Below, piece after piece: positions 58,005 to 64,000 of a stretch of DNA of 64,000 bases. Each line of letters opens with the position of its first letter. Position 1 is the first letter of the stretch. Under the pieces are notes generated by a model that had not been told where the DNA came from, did no database searches, and worked only from the letters and a program-made list of their open reading frames with translations. Made by a program: the position numbers and the translations under genes. Source of the DNA: an uncultured cyanobacterium (GTDB lineage: Bacteria > Cyanobacteriota > Cyanobacteriia > CACIAM-69d); NCBI GenBank assembly GCA_937883785.1, contig CALGDE010000027.1:27474-91473 (forward strand). The letters are read 5' to 3'.

Positions 58005-61000
58005 TTAGAATCCAGCGCGACCTTCAAAGACGCCTGCTTTGAAGAAGTGGAACGCTGCTGAGCTGAGATTACTGGAGGCGATCGCCCCAGCCACATCAGG
58101 ATTGCTTGCCAAATAGGAAACCGGGTTAAAGAAACCGCTCGGTACACGATTCTCCAGGGAACCGAAGCTAGCGTAGTGAGCTACGGGGCTGATAATGCCG
58201 TTAGCCACTGCCTCGAAAATATCGGGATTGCCCAGCAAATACCCAGCGGTATCGAAGAACGCGATGGAGTTACGTCCTTCAAACTGTCCCAACCGAGTGA
58301 AATGGTCCAAACCGCTGGCAAAATCGCCGTTATCAATTGCCGCCGCCACATCAGGATTAGTGCCGCGATAGAAGGTTTCGTCAAACACATCCTGAAGGGT
58401 CAAGCCCGTTAGCGGATCCACCACCGGATTGGTAGGGCTGGGGGGAGTGGGCACCGCCGTGGCCCCATCCAGCACCGTATCCGCTTGCTGACTTAGGTTT
58501 TGAATGCGCGTATCTTCAGCAGCGGTGGTGTCGGCAATGCTAAAAGGGGAGCCCAACTGGGTTAGAAAATTCCCCAACGCTGTTTGCTCATCCGTTTCAA
58601 GGTCCACCGGATTGGCGTTGGTAAAGGTGTCAAACGGATAGCTATCGCCACCGCCCGCCAGAAAATCCAAGGTGACGATGCGGATTTGGCGATTGGGGTC
58701 ACCCACCAACGCGCCATTTTGCACCACCGCATCGGCAATAGTGCCGTCATCGTTGGTAATCGCTAAAGACCGCACCCGCTGATTTTCCGGCAGGCTCGCG
58801 TCAAAGCTAAAGGACAATCCACCCACCTGGGGGAAACGCCCCGGCGTCGCACCATCGCCAGACTGACCCACGCCATGCTCAATCACCTGCTGTAGCTGGG
58901 CCGCCGTCAGAGTTAACAACGTTAAGCCGTTATTAAAACGCAGGGTACCTTCAATATCCAACTGGGACACTTGACCCTCTGCCTTGCCAGCCAAAGGGTT
59001 CGTCTCCGTTGGCAACAGCTCACCGGTCAACCCATCAATGCGCCCGATAGAATCGCGAATCCCACCGCCGTTTTTAATGGACACCTGCACCGTGGGATCC
59101 ACAGCCCGCGCCGCCGCCAGGTTTGCATCAGCCGTTAAATTACCCAGGTTTGTCTCCTCAGTTCGCACCGCAGAACGACGCCCCTCCAGGTACACCGTGG
59201 ACGAGCCAAATACCTCCCCATCGCGGCTGGTGACAATGTTCTGCACACTGCCCACCAGATTTTGCACCGTATTGCCCTGGGTACCGGGACCAAAGGGATT
59301 CTGCCCTGGAGCCACCGCATTCCACAGGTCCGTTACCCCCTGAGCATCAGTGGCGTAGGCTCCGCTTTCTGCTGCGTTAATGCTGGTGGGAATCAGGACC
59401 CCATTGGCATCGAAATCCACCACCAAGCGACCCACGTAGCTGTACTGACCATCGGTGCTAATGATCGCCACTGGCTCCCCATCGGCATTGGTTCCCAACG
59501 TTGGGAAATCGCCCGTTGCCGTGTCCCCTGCCCGCAGGCGATCCGTAGAATCTGCCAGCAACGTATCGGAACCCCCGGCGATCGCCACATCCACTCCCCC
59601 CAGTAAAGGCACCAACTGCTCCTCCAGCTGAAACTGTTGCAGGTGGGTCAAGGTAACGATTTTGTTGACGCCGCGAGCCCGCAGTTGGTCAATGGTGGGC
59701 TGCAAAATGCTCGCCAGCACATTGATATCGTTCTCAGTGGTGCCCAAAACTTGAACGCCGCCAGTGGAGGAAATGCTGCCCACCGTGGGAGTGGTAGCCC
59801 CCACCACACCAATTAGTTCGCCGTCCCGCTCGATGACCGTAGCCGGGGCGATTGCCGGAGCATCCGCCGCCCCATCCAAATTCGTCAATTCTGCCCGGAA
59901 GTCAGTGCTGTCGCGAATTTCAGAGGTAAACAAGCCCGATAGATTATCATCACCGCTGAAATCCAGGTTGGCGCTTAAGTAAGGGAACTGGGCACCGGGC
60001 CAACGCACATCTCCCAGCTCATCGCCGCGAATATCAGGACCCACGATGCTTTCAAAGGTGGCCGTACCTCCATCAAACTCGTGGTTACCCACCGCCGAGG
60101 CATCAAAGCCCAAGGCATTCATAATGCTGATATCCAGCCGCCCCACCCCCTCGCGCACGTTGTCCAAGGCGACGCCAAACTGCTCCGAATAGAAGTTTTG
60201 CAGGGGAGTGCGCAGGGAGCGATCGCCCGCCGCATTAAAGAACGGACCGGGCAGGTAGTTGTCCCCCGCAGACAGCAGAATGGACGGAATATTTTTGTTG
60301 TCGGCGTCCGCTTCCAAACCTTCCACCACCGCCGCAAAGTTAGGGGCGTCGCTAATGGCATCTACGCCCCCTTCCAGATCAGAGGTGGCTAGAATTTGCA
60401 GCCGGGTAATGCCCCCCACGCCAAATAGAGTGGTGGTGCCGCTCACCTCGTTGGACACCGCAAGTAGCGATCGCCCGGTGGGGCTGTCAACGGCATCAAT
60501 AAACGCAATATCTTCCGGTCCCAAATCCCTCGCGGTGCCTGCTTCGGGGTCGCCAGAAAAATCGCGATTATTCACATACTGCACAAACTCAGGAGCCGCC
60601 GGATTGCTGAGGTTAAATACCGCCACACCACCAACCCGCTCTAGCCCCACAAAGGCGTGGGGCTCACCGTTAATTTGACCGACAGTAACCGCTTCCGGCT
60701 CCGGTCCCTTGTCATCACTGCGATTGTCGAAATTATTCTCGTCGTTGGTGGCGTTAAAGAACTCTGCGTTAGCGGCACTGGTAATGCGCTCTAGCTGATC
60801 ACCACTGTCAAACACCCTGTTGCCCGCAGTATCCCAAACCGTAAAAGATCGCCCACCAAAGGCAAAAATCTGGTCCACGTCCCCATCGCCATCCAGGTCC
60901 CCCTGGGCATTGGTGGTGCGAAGCCGTCCCAAATTCGACTCCGACTGCAAATCGCTGGCATTGGGGAAGCGATCGGGATCCAAGGTTAAATCCTCAACCC

Positions 61001-61901
61001 GTACTTCCTCGCTAAAGCCGTCATAATCCCGCGCGTCTCCCTCGTTTGCGGTGATGAAGTAAACATTGCCGCCCACCGTAAACGTATCAATGGCATCCGG
61101 CTGATACAGACCAAACACTGGATGATTTCGAATATCGATACGCCCATCGTGATCGCTGGCGTCAAACCCATTCCCCGGCTGAGCTGCATCCTTTATACCC
61201 AAGGGACGAATTTCCGTAACCGTCGCCGTTGCCAGATCCACCACGGCGATCGCATTGTTCTCCTGCAACGTCACCACAGCGGTGCTGCTATCAGGCGTCA
61301 CCGTCACAAACTCCGGCTCCAAATCCTGGGCAACGGTGGCATTGGGACCAAAAATCCGTACGCCCCTAGCCCGCAGGGCATCCGCCTGCCCATTAAACGC
61401 CGTGAAATCAGCGGTAGCAACGGTGGCCTGTTCTAAACCGTTGGATAAATCAATAACGCTAATGGAACCTTCCGGGTCCACCGTGTACTCATCATTGGGC
61501 TCCCCTTCGTTCGCCACCACCAAGCGCTGACCATCGGGAGTAAACGCCAAAGCATCGGGCAATGCTCCCACAGGAACCGTCCGCAAAAACTCGCCATTGA
61601 CGTTAAAAAACGCCACATTGCCCGGTTGTTGCACCCCGTCCGATTCCACTTCCACGGCGATCGCCACAACGCCATTGGACACATCCACACTGTTTGCCCC
61701 ATTGCCATAGGGGGTCACATCGATGGAAAACAACCGCGTCGGCTGGTTGGGATTTCGAATATCCAACACATCCACCGCCGCACTCTGAGCATTCACCACA
61801 AACAGGCGTTGGCTCTGCGGATCATAGGCAACAATCTCAGCTGCACTCTCATCAAATTGCCCCGTAGCGTAGGTACCGAGGGCGGTTAATTGAATAGCCA
61901 T
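58005..61901 (-). CDS. Large secreted phosphatase/5'-nucleotidase (PhoA-like, choice-of-anchor I family)
   Basis: A 1298-residue protein. The N-terminal part is a propeller-like choice-of-anchor I domain (QSQRLFVVNAQSAAVDVLDI, PEFVTVTPDSSTAVVTLQEN, YFITANEGDARDYDG). The middle is a metallophosphatase/5'-nucleotidase module: LQILATSDLEGGVDAI, SILLSAGDNYLPGPF, ASAVGNHEFDGGTATF, KIVTLTHLQQFQLEEQL and AIAGGSDTLLADS, then SIKNGGGIRDSIG and LEGRRSAVRTEETNLGNLTA of the 5'-nucleotidase C-terminal domain. It resembles the atypical alkaline phosphatase PhoA of Synechococcus. There is no N-terminal signal peptide. The C-terminus has three 42-residue-type repeats (FFNPVSYLASNPDVAGAI, HFFKAGVFEGRAGF), probably a type I secretion or surface signal. 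It probably scavenges phosphate from organic esters. Confidence 0.87.
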   Translation of the reverse strand: MAIQLTALGTYATGQFDESAAEIVAYDPQSQRLFVVNAQSAAVDVLDIRNPNQPTRLFSIDVTPYGNGANSVDVSNGVVAIAVEVESDGVQQPGNVAFFNVNGEFLRTVPVGALPDALAFTPDGQRLVVANEGEPNDEYTVDPEGSISVIDLSNGLEQATVATADFTAFNGQADALRARGVRIFGPNATVAQDLEPEFVTVTPDSSTAVVTLQENNAIAVVDLATATVTEIRPLGIKDAAQPGNGFDASDHDGRIDIRNHPVFGLYQPDAIDTFTVGGNVYFITANEGDARDYDGFSEEVRVEDLTLDPDRFPNASDLQSESNLGRLRTTNAQGDLDGDGDVDQIFAFGGRSFTVWDTAGNRVFDSGDQLERITSAANAEFFNATNDENNFDNRSDDKGPEPEAVTVGQINGEPHAFVGLERVGGVAVFNLSNPAAPEFVQYVNNRDFSGDPEAGTARDLGPEDIAFIDAVDSPTGRSLLAVSNEVSGTTTLFGVGGITRLQILATSDLEGGVDAISDAPNFAAVVEGLEADADNKNIPSILLSAGDNYLPGPFFNAAGDRSLRTPLQNFYSEQFGVALDNVREGVGRLDISIMNALGFDASAVGNHEFDGGTATFESIVGPDIRGDELGDVRWPGAQFPYLSANLDFSGDDNLSGLFTSEIRDSTDFRAELTNLDGAADAPAIAPATVIERDGELIGVVGATTPTVGSISSTGGVQVLGTTENDINVLASILQPTIDQLRARGVNKIVTLTHLQQFQLEEQLVPLLGGVDVAIAGGSDTLLADSTDRLRAGDTATGDFPTLGTNADGEPVAIISTDGQYSYVGRLVVDFDANGVLIPTSINAAESGAYATDAQGVTDLWNAVAPGQNPFGPGTQGNTVQNLVGSVQNIVTSRDGEVFGSSTVYLEGRRSAVRTEETNLGNLTADANLAAARAVDPTVQVSIKNGGGIRDSIGRIDGLTGELLPTETNPLAGKAEGQVSQLDIEGTLRFNNGLTLLTLTAAQLQQVIEHGVGQSGDGATPGRFPQVGGLSFSFDASLPENQRVRSLAITNDDGTIADAVVQNGALVGDPNRQIRIVTLDFLAGGGDSYPFDTFTNANPVDLETDEQTALGNFLTQLGSPFSIADTTAAEDTRIQNLSQQADTVLDGATAVPTPPSPTNPVVDPLTGLTLQDVFDETFYRGTNPDVAAAIDNGDFASGLDHFTRLGQFEGRNSIAFFDTAGYLLGNPDIFEAVANGIISPVAHYASFGSLENRVPSGFFNPVSYLASNPDVAGAIASSNLSSAAFHFFKAGVFEGRAGF

Positions 61902-62013
61902 AAAGTAGGGAATCCACAGAAAGTTCCGTCAGAAACCCTATCAACGGCACATTAATTTCCCCTCAGCAGCGGGTTAACGCCTCCATAAATTCTGTCTACC
62001 TCGAACAAATTCA

Positions 62014-63789
62014 TCAGGCGATCCACTTTTGTTGCTTGAGCAGCTTTATAAAATTGCGCTTGCGCTTGTGGGTTTCACTAAGCTGACCCACCCAATTTTG
62101 AAAGTCTGCAGATTGCCCCAAACGTCCCATCAAAGGGCGGATTTTTTTCAGCAACTTGACCGCTTTTTTATAGTGTTTTTCAGATTTTCCCTGAATCTCA
62201 GTTTCCACCTGGGGGCGATAAAGATCGATTACGTCTTGGGGATGGGTACGAGCCCGGATTTTAGCTAAATCAGTCCACAGCGAAGAATCCTTTGCCAGCC
62301 TGTACCGTGTTGCCATATCCCAAGCTTGCTCATCCTCCCCCTCCCACAAAAATACGTCCACGAGCAAAGCAGCACCGTTAGCTGGCCAATACCCATGCCC
62401 CAATGTGCGCTCCTTGCCCGAAGCCAAATCATGGAGATAGGCGATCGCCCGGTCCCGCCAAGGCTCCACCGCCTGCAACGGTTTTCCTAAACTGAGCAAT
62501 TGTTGATAGGACTCTAACTGGGGACAACGGTGAAACTCATTCCAGGCAACGGCGATCGCCTCCTCCCACTGATAGCGATCCCGGTGCACCTCAATAACAA
62601 ACGCGACCAAACCCTCCATCCAAGCCCGAGGAGACTCGCCAAACTTCTCCAACGCCGCTGTCCCCCATTCTAACGCCCGGTCAATTTGCCCATCCTTACG
62701 ATACAAATCCACCAGCAACTCGTAGCGACTGGGCTGGGATAAATCTTGGGAGATCGCCGCCGCCAAATCCTCAACGCTGCCCGTCGCCTCGATTAAACAC
62801 TCCCGCATTCGCAGCAGTTGCGATTCCCAATAGCCTGATTTTTTCCTCTCCAGATGCTTTTCAATTAGCCCATCGTAAGCTGCCTGCCCCGCCTTCCCCA
62901 GCAGGTCAGCATAGGTTTTCACCGCCCCCGAGAAAAACCCATACTCTGATTTCCATTCCGTGTAAAACAACCACTCCGCCAACTCTTCAAAGTCCGGCGG
63001 GGCGATCGCACAAGCCTGATAATGCAGCCGCTCGATGCGATCCACAACCCGTGACAAATCATCCTCACAGTCCCCCAACCGCTCAAAATTGTTCTCCATC
63101 AAATCAGGCACATCCGCCAGCAAATCCAGCACCAACCCGCCATGCCCCCGCTCCAGCAAATCCGCCACCCCATTTAGGGCGCTGTTAATACCATCCCCAT
63201 ACCCAGCCCCCGGACCATACCCATATCCAGCGCCCGAACCATACCCATAGTCATCGTAGGGATCCTCATCAATCTCAATTGCCCGCACCAGCGCCGTCCG
63301 AAATTGCCTAATATCTGGCGCATCCTCCACCGCCGCGCTCTTCATACACAGGCGATCGCGCCAGGAAGCATCCGCCATCGCCTGCTGCAAAATTATTTCC
63401 ACCAGGTCATCGTGGGAACGCCCCTGCAAATACGCCTTCAAACGCTCCATCGGAGTGTTGCGTCCACCCGTATCCTTCCGCACCTCACCAACCTTTGGCT
63501 GCCCGTCAATCCAGGCAAAAGCCGTAGCAACAGCATGTTTACAAAACGCCCCATCCCTTCCCACCGGGCACGAGCACTGATAATCTAGCTGCCCCTTGTG
63601 TAGCCACAATCGCACCGTGTACTGATACTGTCCCCACACCTCCGCCGAAATCTCGTCCCCATACTGAGCTAGCGATCGCACCTTTCCCTGACGGAAATAA
63701 TTCTTGCCCCGCTCCAGCGATCGCTCCCCCGCCAAATTCCGCAGAAAGTCAGGATGCAAAATTTCCGTGAAAGTGCACTGCTTCATCAT
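62014..63789 (-). CDS. SWIM zinc-finger protein with helical repeats
   Basis: The N-terminal SWIM domain is CSCPVGRDGAFCKHAVATAF (C-x-C-x8-C-x-H) preceded by SLERGKNYFRQGKVRSLAQY. A short Tyr/Gly repeat (DDYGYGSGAGYGYGPGAGYG) splits the linker. The rest of the 591-residue protein is helical with TPR-like segments (DLYRKDGQIDRALEWGTAAL, AWNEFHRCPQLESYQQLL, VDVFLWEGEDEQAWDMATRY) and a basic end (ETHKRKRNFIKLLKQQKW). SWIM proteins of this layout occur widely in bacteria without a firm role; some lie beside SNF2-type helicases. None is seen in the window, but the upstream gene lies outside it. Two ATGs begin the frame. Confidence 0.85.
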   Translation of the reverse strand: MMKQCTFTEILHPDFLRNLAGERSLERGKNYFRQGKVRSLAQYGDEISAEVWGQYQYTVRLWLHKGQLDYQCSCPVGRDGAFCKHAVATAFAWIDGQPKVGEVRKDTGGRNTPMERLKAYLQGRSHDDLVEIILQQAMADASWRDRLCMKSAAVEDAPDIRQFRTALVRAIEIDEDPYDDYGYGSGAGYGYGPGAGYGDGINSALNGVADLLERGHGGLVLDLLADVPDLMENNFERLGDCEDDLSRVVDRIERLHYQACAIAPPDFEELAEWLFYTEWKSEYGFFSGAVKTYADLLGKAGQAAYDGLIEKHLERKKSGYWESQLLRMRECLIEATGSVEDLAAAISQDLSQPSRYELLVDLYRKDGQIDRALEWGTAALEKFGESPRAWMEGLVAFVIEVHRDRYQWEEAIAVAWNEFHRCPQLESYQQLLSLGKPLQAVEPWRDRAIAYLHDLASGKERTLGHGYWPANGAALLVDVFLWEGEDEQAWDMATRYRLAKDSSLWTDLAKIRARTHPQDVIDLYRPQVETEIQGKSEKHYKKAVKLLKKIRPLMGRLGQSADFQNWVGQLSETHKRKRNFIKLLKQQKWIA

Positions 63790-63947
63790 TCCGTCACTCT
63801 AAATCAGAGACACCGCCCACCCTAACAACGTCCTTATCGACTGGTCTCATCTTTTGCTCTGCATAATCTTTATCCATTCAGAACTTTACGTGATTGGTTA
63901 AAGATTATGCACTCAAGTTTTAAGCCTAAAAAAGTGTAAACGCACAA

Positions 63948-63983
63948 AAAGAGGGAGCCCGAAATAAATCGGACTCCCTCTTT
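63948..63983 (-). terminator. Terminator at right edge, for a gene beyond the window
   Basis: AAAGAGGGAG-C-CCGA pairs with TCGG-A-CTCCCTCTTT (14 bp, one mismatch, loop AATAAA). On the minus strand it is followed by TTTTTGTGCG, so it probably ends a minus-strand gene lying to the right of the window. Confidence 0.75.
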
Positions 63984-64000
63984 CAAATTCAGCTCAACTA

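Overview
Organism. This is chromosomal DNA of a cyanobacterium. The window carries light-independent protochlorophyllide reductase genes (chlN, chlB), the NDH-1 subunits ndhC-ndhK-ndhJ, the photosystem II assembly factors Ycf48 and rubredoxin RubA, a group 1 sigma factor (SigA), a DesC-type desaturase, and many copies of the HIP1 octamer GCGATCGC. Large surface or regulatory proteins (haemagglutinin-CHAT, NB-ARC-TPR, a TamB homologue, a large atypical phosphatase) suggest a versatile, probably filamentous or biofilm-forming non-picocyanobacterial lineage. Its ChlN/ChlB nevertheless look, from memory, like the proteobacterial/marine picocyanobacterial type. || Layout. 1-2.4 kb: chlN then chlB (cut by the left edge), minus strand. 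2.4-5.6 kb: a long gene-poor stretch, a small unknown gene, a DUF1517 protein and thiS. 5.8-10.5 kb: a TPR protein divergent from a DinG-like helicase with degenerate ATPase motifs. 10.6-19 kb: a small Cys-rich membrane protein, an M16 peptidase, a DUF4912 protein, a YdcF/SanA-like protein, an ABC ATPase with an acidic insertion and two coupled unknown genes. 19-22 kb: sigA, gloB and a small conserved gene. 22.2-27 kb: a glycan-like group: GT4 glycosyltransferase, an ABC exporter with an unusual C-terminal extension, and a GT8-like transferase. 27.4-32.8 kb: housekeeping genes sat, rseP, nth, ispE, queC on the plus strand. 33.1-33.4 kb: an AT-rich tract followed by a cluster of TTTTCCACA boxes, a candidate DnaA-binding region or oriC, next to a DUF2811 gene. 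34-39.6 kb: one giant TamB gene. 40-43.7 kb: rubA-ycf48 divergent from ndhCKJ. 43.7-48.1 kb: modA, sufA/iscA, a methionine-gamma-lyase-family gene, desC, lipB. 48.2-57.5 kb: accessory region with a frameshifted small gene, a lipoprotein, an NB-ARC-TPR protein with two DNA-identical TPR units, several short tandem repeats, and a filamentous-haemagglutinin/CHAT protein. 57.6-64 kb: a 135-bp tandem duplication, a PhoA-like secreted phosphatase and a SWIM zinc-finger protein. || How the parts fit. The housekeeping genes serve chlorophyll synthesis, respiration/cyclic electron flow, PSII assembly, sulphate activation, isoprenoid, queuosine, lipoate and Fe-S metabolism. The most unusual signals are (a) the DnaA-box cluster at 33.28-33.35 kb, (b) the ABC exporter carrying two tandem HisKA-like segments in which the phospho-acceptor His is replaced by Tyr, (c) the picocyanobacterial-type DPOR genes in a genome of a different style, and (d) the repeat-rich NB-ARC/CHAT region. 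I saw no tRNA, rRNA, CRISPR array or intact insertion sequence. All family assignments are from reading translated sequence and memory; no database search was run.
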